Assembly (NCBI RefSeq): GCF_015668515.1
Contig: NZ_JADPFO010000002.1
Span: 190,992-254,991 of the forward strand
DNA from: Paraclostridium tenue
Lineage (GTDB): Bacteria > Bacillota > Clostridia > Peptostreptococcales > Peptostreptococcaceae
Reading direction: 5' to 3'
Length of the DNA: 64,000 nt
A program made the position numbers and the translations under genes. Positions 53,167 to 62,724 of the stretch are shown piece after piece. Positions within the stretch are counted from its first letter, which is position 1, and the number at the start of each line of letters is the position of its first letter. The notes beneath the pieces were generated by a model, which saw nothing but the letters and a program-made list of their open reading frames with translations, made no database searches and had not been told where the DNA came from.

Positions 53167-54453
53167 ATGCGTCTTGAGTTAGGGAAAATCTTTATAAAAG
53201 ATGTACAATTTGGAGAAGTAACAGAAGTTAAAGATTCAGTATTATACATCAACAAAGAAGAGATGTTAAATGTAATTGGTGGAGATGAGCATATAAAATC
53301 AATAGATTTAGATATAGTTCGTCCTGGAGAAAGTGTTAGAATAATACCAGTTAAAGACGTTATAGAACCGAGAGTCAAAGTTGAAGGTAAGGGTGGAATA
53401 TTCCCAGGTGTTATATCTAAAGTTGATACTGTTGGAGAAGGTAGAACTCACGCACTTAAAAATGTAGGAGTAGTTACAACTGGTAAAATAGTTGGTTTCC
53501 AAGAAGGTATAATAGATATGACTGGTCCTGGAGCTGAATATACTCCATTTTCTAAGTTAAACAACGTTGTTGTTATAGCTGAACCAGTAGATGGATTAAA
53601 GCAACATGAACATGAAAAGGCTGTTAGAATGATAGGATTTAAAGCTGCTACTTACTTAGGACAATTAGCTAAAGATTTAACTCCAGATGAAGTAGTAACT
53701 TATGAAACTAAGCCATTACTTGAATCAATAGCTGAGTATCCAGAACTTCCAAAGGTAGGATATGTATATATGCTTCAAACTCAAGGATTATTACATGATA
53801 CATATGTATACGGAGTTGATGCTAAGCAAATAGTACCAACTTTATTATACCCAACTGAATTAATGGATGGAGCTATAGTAAGTGGTAACTGTGTTTCTGC
53901 TTGTGACAAGAACCCAAGTTATGTACACATGAATAACTCTGTAGTTGAAGATTTATATGCTCAACATGGAAAAGAAATAAACTTTGTAGGTGTTATTATA
54001 ACTAATGAAAACGTATACCTAGCAGATAAAGAAAGATCTTCTAACTGGACTGCTAAGTTATGTAAGCAATTAGGATTAGATGCTGTTATAGTATCTCAAG
54101 AAGGTTTCGGTAACCCAGATACTGACCTTATAATGAACTGCAAGAAAATTGAAGGTGAAGGTGTTAAAACTGTTATAGTTACTGATGAGTATGCTGGTAG
54201 AGATGGAGCTTCTCAATCATTAGCTGATGCAGATGCTAAAGCAGATGCTGTTGTAACAGGAGGAAATGCTAACCAAGTTGTTGTATTACCTAAGATGGAT
54301 AGAGTAATAGGACATGTTGAAGTTGCTGATGTAATAGCTGGTGGATCTGCTGGATCTTTAAGAGAAGATGGATCTATAGAAGCTGAGATACAAGTTATAA
54401 CTGGAGCTACTAACGAAACAGGATTTGGATTCTTAACAGCTAAAGGATATTAA
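53167..54453 (+). CDS. grdE: Glycine reductase complex component B, alpha/beta proprotein
   Basis: The GrdE precursor (428 residues) is cleaved to alpha and beta parts; the new N-terminus at the Cys of SGNCVSACDKNPSYV becomes a pyruvoyl group that binds glycine as a Schiff base. The rest matches GrdE in length and in motifs such as VNRGPG-like VRPGESVRIIP and TVGEGRTHALKNVGVVTTG. With GrdB it forms substrate protein B. An AGGGGGTG site precedes the ATG. Confidence 0.94.
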   Translation: MRLELGKIFIKDVQFGEVTEVKDSVLYINKEEMLNVIGGDEHIKSIDLDIVRPGESVRIIPVKDVIEPRVKVEGKGGIFPGVISKVDTVGEGRTHALKNVGVVTTGKIVGFQEGIIDMTGPGAEYTPFSKLNNVVVIAEPVDGLKQHEHEKAVRMIGFKAATYLGQLAKDLTPDEVVTYETKPLLESIAEYPELPKVGYVYMLQTQGLLHDTYVYGVDAKQIVPTLLYPTELMDGAIVSGNCVSACDKNPSYVHMNNSVVEDLYAQHGKEINFVGVIITNENVYLADKERSSNWTAKLCKQLGLDAVIVSQEGFGNPDTDLIMNCKKIEGEGVKTVIVTDEYAGRDGASQSLADADAKADAVVTGGNANQVVVLPKMDRVIGHVEVADVIAGGSAGSLREDGSIEAEIQVITGATNETGFGFLTAKGY

Positions 54454-54521
54454 ATTTAGGAATAACTTTAAAATTAAAGTTGAATATAAAATAAAAAATA
54501 TAAAGGAAAAGGAGAATTATT

Positions 54522-55001
54522 ATGAGCGTATTAAGTAATAAGAAAATCATAATAATAGGTGACCGTGATGGTATTCCGGGACCTGCTATAGAAGAGTGTG
54601 TAAACACTGTAGAAAATACTGAAATAGTTTTTGCTTCAACAGAATGTTTTGTCTGAACTGCTGCTGGGGCTATGGACTTAGAAAACCAAAACAGAGTTAA
54701 AGAAGCTACTGATAAATTCGGTGCTGAAAATGTTGTGGTTTTACTAGGTGCTGCTGAAGCCGAAGCTGCAGGTCTTGCAGCTGAGACAGTAACTGCTGGA
54801 GATCCAACTTTCGCTGGACCACTTGCTGGTGTTGAGTTAGGATTAGCTGTTTATCATGTTGTTGAACCAGAAGTAAAAGAATTATTTGATGAGTCAGTTT
54901 ATGAAGATCAAATAAGTATGATGGAAATGGTTCTTGAAGTTGATGAAATAGTAGAAGAAATGAACAGTATAAGAGGTCAATTCTGTAAATATAATGCCTA
55001 A
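54522..55001 (+). CDS. grdA: Glycine reductase component A, selenoprotein (Sec45)
   Basis: The selenoprotein that takes the carboxymethyl group from protein B and passes it to protein C. The frame runs 159 residues through TGA 54654-54656, giving CFV[14 protein letters not shown], the invariant GrdA active site with Cys two residues before Sec. AAGGAG precedes ATG 54522. Without Sec decoding only a downstream fragment would be called. I did not resolve a clear SECIS stem by eye; the family match makes Sec certain. Confidence 0.95.
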
Positions 55002-55026
55002 TCAAATCAAAAGGGGTTGAGATAAG

Positions 55027-56370
55027 ATGGAAAAGATAAGAGTAGTTCATTATGTAAACCAATTCTTTGCAGGAATTGGTGGAGAAGAAAAAGCTGATAC
55101 AAAACCACATATAGCTGAAAAATTACCTCCAATAAGTGCACAATTAAACAAGTTATTAGGGGATGAAATCGAGATAGTTGGAACAGTAGTTTGTGGGGAC
55201 AGCTACTTTGGAGAAAATATGGAGTCTGCTAGCCAAGAAGTTTTAGAGATGGTTAAAAGCTTCAATCCACAATTATTTATAGCTGGTCCAGCGTTCAATG
55301 CAGGTAGATACGGGGTTGCTGCAGGAACAATAACTAAGTTTGTAAAAGATGAGTTAAATATACCAGCTTTAACAGGAATGTACGTTGAAAACCCAGGAGC
55401 AGATATGTTCAAGAAAGATCTTTATATAATAGAGACTGCTGACTCTGCTGCTGGTATGAGAAAGGCTCTTCCAAAAATTGCAGCATTAGCTAAGAAGTTA
55501 GCTAATGGTGAAGAAATAGGATCTCCAGCTGAAGAAGGTTATATACAAAGAGGAATAAGAGTTAACTACTTCGCTAAAGAAAGAGGTTCTAAGAGAGCTG
55601 TAGATATGTTATTAAAGAAAATAAAAGGTGAAGAATTCGTAACTGAATATCCAATGCCTAACTTTGATAGAGTAGATCCAAACCCAGCTGTAAAAGATTT
55701 AGCTAATGCTAAGATAGCTTTAGTTACTTCTGGTGGTATAGTTCCTAAAGGAAATCCAGATAGAATAGAGTCATCTTCTGCTTCTAAGTACGGAGAGTAC
55801 AGTATAGCAGGTGTTATGGACTTAACTGAAGACACTTATGAAACTGCTCATGGTGGATTCGACCCAGTTTATTGTAACCTAGATTCAGATAGAGTTTTAC
55901 CAGTAGATGTTTTAAGAGATTTAGAAGCTGAAGGAGCTATAGGATCTTTACATGAGTTATTCTACTCAACTACAGGTAACGGAACTGCTGTTGCAAGTTC
56001 TAAGAAGTTTGCTTCTGAGTTTGCTCAAAAATTAAAAGATGCAGGCGTAGATGCAGTAATCTTAACTTCTACTTGAGGTACTTGTACTCGTTGCGGTGCA
56101 ACGATGGTAAAAGAGATAGAAAGAGCAGGACTTCCTGTTGTTCATATCTGTACAGTAGTACCTATATCTTTAACAGTTGGAGCTAACAGAATAGTTCCTG
56201 CTATAGCTATACCTCATCCACTTGGAAATCCTAAGTTAGATCCAGTTGAGGAAAAAGCTTTAAGAAGAAAATTAGTTGAAAAAGCTTTAGTTGCTTTAGC
56301 TACTGAAGTTGACGGTCAAACAGTATTTGAAGAAGATATAACTTTAAAAGATATATCAGCTAAGGCTTAA
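55027..56370 (+). CDS. grdB: Glycine reductase component B gamma, selenoprotein (Sec350)
   Basis: The 47-kDa-type selenoprotein of substrate protein B, 447 residues. TGA at 56074-56076 gives LTST-Sec-GTCTRCGATM, the canonical GrdB site (Sec-x-x-Cys). A SECIS hairpin lies at 56089-56103. The downstream fragment (from 56104) is the real C-terminus, not a separate gene. It starts 25 bases after the grdA stop with GGGG at the ribosome site. Confidence 0.95.
56089..56103 (+). other. SECIS hairpin of grdB
   Basis: CGTTGC-GGT-GCAACG: a perfect six-base-pair stem with a three-base loop, the first G 19 bases after TGA 56074-56076. Confidence 0.85.
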
Positions 56371-56401
56371 TAGAGGTTTAGCATATAAGTAAATAAAAAT
56401 T

Positions 56402-56435
56402 AAATAGATGGGTATTTTTACCCATCTATTTTTTA
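56402..56435 (+). terminator. Strong terminator between grdB and grdC
   Basis: AAATAGATGGGTA pairs with TACCCATCTATTT over TTT, followed by a T-run. It splits the operon into grdXEAB and grdCD segments unless read-through occurs; a promoter before grdC was not identified. Confidence 0.9.
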
Positions 56436-56550
56436 GATATTATAAGTGAAATTAATAATGTAATGAATCTAATATTGTAGGTTTTAGCAACGAGGCTATT
56501 ATTTAGTCCGTTGAAAAAAATAATACATATATACATTGGGGGTAAATAAT

Positions 56551-58086
56551 ATGACATTTCCAGTTTTAAAAGGGGCAAGCTACATCTTAGTTCACACACC
56601 AGATATGATAGTTCAAAATGGTACTACTTGTGCTGTTGAAAGAGAAACACATCCAGATTCAGAATTTTTAAAAGAAGTAAAAAACCACATAAGAGGATAT
56701 GAAGAAGTTGTAAACTACATGCCAAACCAAGTTTACATAGGAAACAATAGACCGGAAGAATTAAGAGAAATAGCTCTTCCTTGGTGCGAACACAAAATGG
56801 AAGGTACTAGACAAGGAAAACTTGGGGAAATAATGCCTCAAGATGAATTCTTATTAATGATGCAAATATGTGATGCTTTTGACTTAGTTAAGTTAAAAGA
56901 AGATTTTGTAAATAATATAAAACCTGATTTCGAAAATAATTACCCAGAGCTAGCTCCATTCTTTGGAAAAGTTAAGGGTTCTAATATAGATGATGCAAAA
57001 GAATTAATAGCTGATCACCATGCTGAAGGATTATATCATGATGGTGAATTAGTTGGATATGTAAAAAGAGCTCATGATGTTGACGTTAACTTAAATGCTC
57101 ATACAATGTTTGAAAATTTAGTTGTTAAAGCTTCAGGTGTTGTTGCAGCTATACAATTAATTAGAAAGAATAATATAAACCCACTAGATATAGATTATGT
57201 TATAGAGTGTTCAGAAGAGGCTTGTGGAGATATGAATCAAAGAGGTGGAGGTAACTTTGCTAAGTCTATAGCTGAAATGGCTGGCCTTCAAAACGCTTCT
57301 GGTTCTGATACAAGAGGATTCTGTGCTGGACCTACTCATGCTTTAATAAATGCTGCTGCACTTGTTAAATCAGGAGTTTATAAAAATGTTATGGTAGTTG
57401 CAGGTGGAGCTAGTGCTAAACTTGGAATGAATGCTAAAGACCATGTTAAAAAAGGTCTTCCAGTTTTAGAAGACGTTGTTGGAGGATTCGCTATATTAGT
57501 TTCTGAAAATGATGGTGTAAACCCAATAATAAGAACTGATTTAACAGGAAAACACAGTGTTGGAACAGGATCTTCTCCACAAGCTGTTATGACGGCTTTA
57601 ATAACTACAGGTCTTGATAGAGCTAACTTAAAAATAACTGATGTTGATGTTTACTCAGTTGAAATGCAAAACCCAGATATAACTAAGCCAGCTGGAGCTG
57701 GAGATGTTCCAGAAGCTAACTACAAAATGATAGGTGCTCTTGCTGTTAAGCGTGGAGACTTAGAGAAAAAAGAATTAAAGAACTTTGTAACTGATAGAGG
57801 GATACCAGGATGGGCTCCAACTCAAGGACATATACCATCAGGAGTTCCATATATAGGATTCTGTATAGATGATTTAACTAATGGTGATAAAAATAGAGCT
57901 ATGATAGTTGGTAAAGGAAGTTTATTCTTAGGTAGAATGACTAACTTATTCGATGGTGTTTCTTTCATAGTAGAAAGAAACCAAGGTGTAGAAGAAGAAG
58001 CTGATGCTGTTTCTAAAGAAGAAATAAAGAAAATAATAGCAGAATCAATGAGAAAATTAGCTCAAGATATGTTAATAGAAGAATAA
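56551..58086 (+). CDS. grdC: Glycine reductase complex component C, subunit beta
   Basis: Part of protein C, which converts the Se-carboxymethyl group of GrdA into acetyl phosphate with GrdD. The 511-residue protein is beta-ketoacyl synthase-like: VLVHTPDM-type N-terminus (ILVHTPDMIVQNG), IECSEEACGDMNQRGG and GFCAGPTHALINAAALVKSG with the active-site region. I choose ATG 56551, after TGGGGGTAA; the longer TTG start at 56536 lies inside that ribosome site. Confidence 0.95.
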   Translation: MTFPVLKGASYILVHTPDMIVQNGTTCAVERETHPDSEFLKEVKNHIRGYEEVVNYMPNQVYIGNNRPEELREIALPWCEHKMEGTRQGKLGEIMPQDEFLLMMQICDAFDLVKLKEDFVNNIKPDFENNYPELAPFFGKVKGSNIDDAKELIADHHAEGLYHDGELVGYVKRAHDVDVNLNAHTMFENLVVKASGVVAAIQLIRKNNINPLDIDYVIECSEEACGDMNQRGGGNFAKSIAEMAGLQNASGSDTRGFCAGPTHALINAAALVKSGVYKNVMVVAGGASAKLGMNAKDHVKKGLPVLEDVVGGFAILVSENDGVNPIIRTDLTGKHSVGTGSSPQAVMTALITTGLDRANLKITDVDVYSVEMQNPDITKPAGAGDVPEANYKMIGALAVKRGDLEKKELKNFVTDRGIPGWAPTQGHIPSGVPYIGFCIDDLTNGDKNRAMIVGKGSLFLGRMTNLFDGVSFIVERNQGVEEEADAVSKEEIKKIIAESMRKLAQDMLIEE

Positions 58087-58111
58087 TAACTTTGACTGAG
58101 TATAGATAAAA

Positions 58112-58235
58112 GGTAGAGCGTATCGCTTGCAAGGTGTGGGGTTGGTAATATGAAACTTAAGAGTTTAAAGTACTGCAGGCTTTAAAACAAAGTTAATATG
58201 ACCAAAGTCAATCCTTACAAGCGATAAGGCCCTAC
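58112..58235 (+). ncRNA. Long structured RNA element between grdC and grdD
   Basis: An extended hairpin is visible: GTAG (58113-58116) with CTAC (58232-58235); a 14-bp stem (58121-58134 with 58213-58226, one C-A mismatch); TTGGT with ACCAA; AACTT with AAGTT; and TTTAAAG with CTTTAAA closing the loop TACTGCAGG. The internal loops AATATGA and AATATG face each other. No T-run follows. It matches no riboswitch class that I recognise. I infer a cis-acting element in the grd transcript. Confidence 0.55.
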
Positions 58236-58363
58236 GGTGAAAAATTATTTATGCTATCAGTTAATAACACTTCTTCTTTATTAAATTAGATTTATTGGTA
58301 GAGTAGAGAAAAAGAATAAGACGGATAGAATTTTAAAAAATTCACTTTGAGAGGGGAATTGTT

Positions 58364-59512
58364 ATGCCTAAGAAGATTATTGCTGATACTTTTCTTGATA
58401 TAGCTAATGCTATTGAAAGCGGCGAATTTGGTAAAAAAGTAAGAGTTGGTTTGACTACTTTAGGTAGTGAACATGGAACTGAAAACTTAGTAAAAGGTGC
58501 TCACTTAGCTAAGTCAAACCTATTTGATATAGTGTTAATAGGGCCTAAGGTTGATACTGATCTAGAGGTTGTTGAAGTTAATGATGAAAGTGAAATGCAT
58601 TCAAAAATGGAAGAGTTATTAGACTCAGGATACATTGATGCTTGTGTAACTATGCATTATAACTTCCCTATAGGAGTATCTACTGTTGGTAGAGTTATAA
58701 CTCCAGGTAGAGGTAAGGAAATGATTCTTGCTACTACTACTGGTACTAGTGCTACTCACAGAATAGAAGCTATGGTTAGAAATGCAGTTTATGGAATATC
58801 TACTGCTAAATCTATAGGAATAAAAAATCCTACTGTAGGTATATTAAATGTTGACGGTGCTAGACAAGTTGAAAAAGCGCTAAAAGATTTACAAGCTAAT
58901 GGATACGATATAAGTTTTGCTGAATCAGTTAGAGCTGACGGTGGTTGTGTAATGAGAGGTAATGATTTATTATGTGGCGCTCCGGATGTTATGGTTACTG
59001 ATACTTTAAGCGGAAATATATTTATGAAAGTATTCTCTTCATTTACTACTGGTGGAGACTATGAAGCTAATGGATTTGGCTATGGTCCTGGTGTAGGTGA
59101 AGACTATGATAGAAAGATATTAATATTATCAAGAGCATCTGGTTCTCCAGTTGTTGCTAATGCACTTAGATATGCTTATGATGTTGTTAAAGGTGACGTT
59201 ACTAAAGTATCTAAGGAAGAATTTAAAGCAGCTAAAAATGCTAAATATGACGATATAATAGCAGCTTTAACTAAGAAAGAAGTTAAAAAAGATGATGAGG
59301 AAGAAGTAAAAATGCCTGAAAAAGAGGTAGTTACTCATCAAATTTCTGGTATAGATATAATGGACTTAGAAGATGCTGTTAGGGTTTTATGGAAAAACGG
59401 TATATATGCAGAAAGTGGTATGGGATGTACGGGTCCTATAGTGCTTGTTGCTGACGGAAAAGGTGAAGCTTGCGTTAAGATGCTTCTAGATGCGGGTTAT
59501 ACTGCAAAATAA
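58364..59512 (+). CDS. grdD: Glycine reductase complex component C, subunit alpha
   Basis: Subunit of protein C that releases acetyl phosphate by phosphorolysis of the acetyl-enzyme. It has 382 residues, with a phosphotransacetylase-like fold (PlsX-like) and GMGCTGPIVLVADGKGEACVKMLLDAGY at the C-terminus, with the catalytic Cys in GMGCTG. A GAGAGGGG site precedes the ATG. A lysine/glutamate-rich linker lies at about residues 305-322. It closes the operon. Confidence 0.94.
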   Translation: MPKKIIADTFLDIANAIESGEFGKKVRVGLTTLGSEHGTENLVKGAHLAKSNLFDIVLIGPKVDTDLEVVEVNDESEMHSKMEELLDSGYIDACVTMHYNFPIGVSTVGRVITPGRGKEMILATTTGTSATHRIEAMVRNAVYGISTAKSIGIKNPTVGILNVDGARQVEKALKDLQANGYDISFAESVRADGGCVMRGNDLLCGAPDVMVTDTLSGNIFMKVFSSFTTGGDYEANGFGYGPGVGEDYDRKILILSRASGSPVVANALRYAYDVVKGDVTKVSKEEFKAAKNAKYDDIIAALTKKEVKKDDEEEVKMPEKEVVTHQISGIDIMDLEDAVRVLWKNGIYAESGMGCTGPIVLVADGKGEACVKMLLDAGYTAK

Positions 59513-59534
59513 ATAAAAAATGAATCCTTGCCAT

Positions 59535-59565
59535 GAAAAAAAGACTGCATATGCAGTCTTTTTTT
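59535..59565 (+). terminator. Terminator of the glycine reductase operon
   Basis: AAAAAAAGACTGCAT pairs with ATGCAGTCTTTTTTT with no spacer, and the last T-run follows. Confidence 0.92.
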
Positions 59566-59703
59566 GTATTAAAATAAAGAATACTATTAATTTGATTGGG
59601 GGTTTTAGGTTAATCCAAAGTTTTAAAAAGATAAAACTAGTAGATACAGATATTTGTATATGATAAGATATAAATAATTACATTTTAATATTGGAGGAGA
59701 TTT

Positions 59704-60618
59704 ATGAGTACGTTAAAAAAGGTAGTTATTGGGCTAATAGTTTTTATAGTAGCGGTACCTATGGTAGCTTTTGGATACTTTTATTTTAAGCTAAACTCAA
59801 TGTATGATAAAGGTTCTGCTAAAGATATAAAATCAAAGATTCAAAAGGTAGAAGAAAAAGGAGGTGTAACTAATATTTTACTAGCTGGAATCGATGGAAA
59901 TAACTTAGAAAAAGGAAATAGATCAGATTCTATGATGATACTTACTATAGATGATAAAAATAATGATATAAGAATTACATCATTAGCTAGAGATACATAT
60001 GTAGATATACCCGGTTATGGAGAGCAAAAGTTAACTCATGCGTATGCTTATGGGGGACCTGCACTTTTACTTCAAACCATAGATAAAAATTTCAAAATAA
60101 AAATTGATAAATATGCAGCTGTTAGTTTTGATTCTTTTGAAAAAATAATAGATGCTATAGGTGGTGTAGAAATTGATATATTACCTAAAGAGGTAAGCCA
60201 TATACCAGGAATTGATGGACCAGGTAAACAAAAATTAAACGGAGCAGAAGCTCTAGCTTATAGTAGAATAAGATATGCAGATGATGCTTACCACAGAGAT
60301 AATAGACAGAGAACTGTACTTCAAGCAGCTTATAATAAATTAGCGAAAACATCTAGTGGAGATTTAATTGAATTAGGAAACACTATAATTAGTTACACTA
60401 AAACAAATATGCCTCCAATGGAAATATTTAAGCTAGCAACTAAGGTATTAAAAATGAATAGTACCAATTTTGCTCAACTTGAATTCCCACTTGATGGGCA
60501 TAGAGATGGAAAAACTATTAGTCAAGAAAAAGGTTGGGTAATTTTCTGGGATAAAGAATATAACAATGAACAATTACACAAGTTTATATATGATTATAAG
60601 AGTTTTGAAAATAAGTAG
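59704..60618 (+). CDS. LytR-CpsA-Psr (LCP) family cell-wall polymer ligase
   Basis: Attaches teichoic acids or polysaccharides to peptidoglycan from lipid-linked precursors. It has 304 residues: one N-terminal membrane anchor (about residues 7-27) and an extracellular LCP domain with GIDGNNLEKGNRSDSMMI, SLARDTYVDIPGYG, and ALAYSRIRYADDAYHRDNRQR (conserved Arg and Asp residues). GGAGGA precedes the ATG. It stands ahead of an exopolysaccharide operon, which may supply its substrate. Confidence 0.92.
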   Translation: MSTLKKVVIGLIVFIVAVPMVAFGYFYFKLNSMYDKGSAKDIKSKIQKVEEKGGVTNILLAGIDGNNLEKGNRSDSMMILTIDDKNNDIRITSLARDTYVDIPGYGEQKLTHAYAYGGPALLLQTIDKNFKIKIDKYAAVSFDSFEKIIDAIGGVEIDILPKEVSHIPGIDGPGKQKLNGAEALAYSRIRYADDAYHRDNRQRTVLQAAYNKLAKTSSGDLIELGNTIISYTKTNMPPMEIFKLATKVLKMNSTNFAQLEFPLDGHRDGKTISQEKGWVIFWDKEYNNEQLHKFIYDYKSFENK

Positions 60619-60623
60619 AAAAT

Positions 60624-60654
60624 AAAAAATTACCCATTTTGGGTAATTTTTTTT
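60624..60654 (+). terminator. Terminator after the LCP gene
   Basis: AAAAAATTACCCA pairs with TGGGTAATTTTTT, then further T residues. Confidence 0.9.
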
Positions 60655-61229
60655 ATTAAAAAAAATACGAGAATAATATTCAGCAAGGTGATGTAATAGG
60701 TATATTAAGTAATATAGGGGATAAGCTAGAGTTCAGGTTTAGTCATGAAATTTAGAAATAATAAAAATTATATATTACAATGTCTATTAGTTTAATAAGT
60801 AAATAATTCATAACAAAAAGAAATATCAAAATTGAATAACCCAAATTGTAAAAAAAGCAAAACAAGTCATTTGAAATATATCTATTTTGATGAGATTAGT
60901 AGAGAAAAAAATTTAAAATGTCAAGAAACTTAAACTCAAACTTTAATAAAATCAGCAGACAAAAATAAAAAATACACATTAAATAAAATAAAATGCCATG
61001 AGAACGTTTTATATATTAAAAAATAATAGAAAAACGCAAAAAACAGTAAAGAATGAAAATGAAATGTCGATAATGGAAATTAGTATCTAAAAAAATAGTA
61101 TTATGCAACACTACAAAACATTTTCTATAGAAATATCGTGGAAGTTACAAGGGAAAAGATAAAAATCTATAGTGAAATAATAATAATTTATCTAAAAACA
61201 AAAAACGTAAAGAAAAAATGGAGGATAAA
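60655..61229. other. 575-base A-rich gap before the polysaccharide operon; nothing recognised
   Basis: No open frame over about 20 codons, no clear promoter and no riboswitch core was found. It is strongly A-rich on this strand, with many AAAA runs and few C residues. It probably holds the operon promoter and a long leader, but I cannot place either. Confidence 0.6.
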
Positions 61230-61922
61230 ATGGAAGAAACTATTGATTTAAGAGAGTATTTTCAAATTATCAAAAAAAGGTCTTGGATAATTGCAGTAAT
61301 AACTATAGTAGCAATGATATTAAGTGGAATAATAAGTTTTTTTATATTAAGTCCGGTATATGAAGCAAATACAACATTAATAGTTAACACAGAGCAAAAT
61401 AAAAAGGCAGAATTTATAACAGGAGATCAACTTACAGTTACTCAAAAATTAACACTAACTTATGGAGAAATAATAAAATCTAGAGCAGTATTAGACTCTG
61501 TTATAGATAGGTTAGATTTAAATTTAGATTATGAAAAACTAAGCAAAATGATATCTGTATCTCCAGTTAAGGACACACAAATTATATCAATAACAGTTCA
61601 AGATAAAGACGCTGAACAAGCGATGGATATAGCTAATGCTATACCAAGAGTATTTACAAAAGAAGTAAAAAGAATAACTAAAGCAAATAGCGTTGAAGTA
61701 ATAGATAAAGCTGTTGCACCAGAAAAACCAATAAAGCCTAGAAAAGCCTTAAATATAGTAATAGCAGCATTTTTAGGATTTATAATAGGATTATTTGTAG
61801 CGTTCATACTCGATTATATGGACAATAAAGTAAAAACTCCACAAGATATAGAAAAATACACAGGATTACCGATACTTGGAGTTATCCCTAATGAAAATAT
61901 GGAAAAGAAAGGTGGTAGATAA
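61230..61922 (+). CDS. Wzz/CapA-type polysaccharide chain-length regulator
   Basis: A 230-residue polysaccharide co-polymerase. It has a cytoplasmic N-terminus (IDLREYFQIIKKRSW), a transmembrane helix (about 20-40), an extracellular Wzz domain, and a second helix after the PEKPIKPRKALN proline-rich motif. It modulates chain length with the tyrosine kinase encoded next. ATG 61230 is chosen over 61218 because the upstream ATG lies within the GGAGG ribosome site. Confidence 0.9.
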   Translation: MEETIDLREYFQIIKKRSWIIAVITIVAMILSGIISFFILSPVYEANTTLIVNTEQNKKAEFITGDQLTVTQKLTLTYGEIIKSRAVLDSVIDRLDLNLDYEKLSKMISVSPVKDTQIISITVQDKDAEQAMDIANAIPRVFTKEVKRITKANSVEVIDKAVAPEKPIKPRKALNIVIAAFLGFIIGLFVAFILDYMDNKVKTPQDIEKYTGLPILGVIPNENMEKKGGR

Positions 61923-61924
61923 TT

Positions 61925-62656
61925 ATGTTAGAAAGACTAATAACAAAAATAAATCCAAAATCACCTATTTCAGAAGCATATAGAACTGTAAGAACTAATA
62001 TAGAGTTTTCAAACTTAGATAAAGAAATAAAGACAATTGTTGTAACAAGTTCTCAACAAAATGAAGGTAAAAGTACAGTAATAGCAAACCTAGCAGTTAG
62101 TTTTGCAGGAATGGAAGATAAAAAGGTATTAGTAGTAGAAGGAGACTTAAGAAACCCTACAGTACACAGAATGTTTAACGTAAGCAACTCTCATGGTATT
62201 ACAGAAATATTAACAGGCCAAAGAAATTTTGAGGAATGTGTAAATCAAACAGAAGTACCAGGACTTAGTGTTGTTACATGTGGTAAAATACCTCCAAATC
62301 CATCAGAAATGTTAGCATCAAGAAAAATGAAATCATTCATAGCATCATTAAGAGATTGCTATGATTACATATTTATAGATGCACCACCAATAGGGATTAT
62401 AACAGATGCAGGAATAATATCTACTTACGCAGATGGGACTATGTTAGTAGTTGCATCAAATGAAGTAGACGTTGAAATGCTAAAAATAGGAAAAGAAAGA
62501 TTAGACAAAGTAAATGCAAATATATTAGGGGTTGTACTTAATAAATTCGAAGATTCAAGTGGTTCACATGGATACTATAACTACTATTATGAAGGTGAAT
62601 CATCTCAGGGTAGGGCTAAAAAGAAATCAAAACGAAAAAATAACAAAACAAAATAA
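61925..62656 (+). CDS. CpsD/CapB-type bacterial tyrosine kinase
   Basis: An autophosphorylating tyrosine kinase that regulates capsule/exopolysaccharide assembly. It has 243 residues: Walker A SSQQNEGKSTVIANLA (about residues 38-53), Walker A' VLVVEGDLRNP, Walker B YIFIDAPPIGII, and a C-terminal Tyr cluster HGYYNYYYEG with a basic tail. It works as the cytoplasmic partner of the preceding membrane protein, which starts three bases earlier in the operon. Confidence 0.93.
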   Translation: MLERLITKINPKSPISEAYRTVRTNIEFSNLDKEIKTIVVTSSQQNEGKSTVIANLAVSFAGMEDKKVLVVEGDLRNPTVHRMFNVSNSHGITEILTGQRNFEECVNQTEVPGLSVVTCGKIPPNPSEMLASRKMKSFIASLRDCYDYIFIDAPPIGIITDAGIISTYADGTMLVVASNEVDVEMLKIGKERLDKVNANILGVVLNKFEDSSGSHGYYNYYYEGESSQGRAKKKSKRKNNKTK

Positions 62657-62664
62657 ATAAAAGT

Positions 62665-62696
62665 ATATGTGCTAAGTAGATTCACTTAGCACATAT
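62665..62696 (+). other. Perfect hairpin between the tyrosine kinase and sugar transferase genes
   Basis: ATATGTGCTAAGT (62665-62677) and ACTTAGCACATAT (62684-62696) are exact arms of 13 bp with a six-base loop. No T-run follows, so it may be an RNA processing or partial-termination site. Confidence 0.6.
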
Positions 62697-62724
62697 GATA
62701 AAGCAAGTCAAAGGAGGTAAATTT

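Noticed and set aside
56104-56370. Separate 88-residue ORF after grdB
   Set aside because: It is the known C-terminal part of GrdB beyond the Sec codon.
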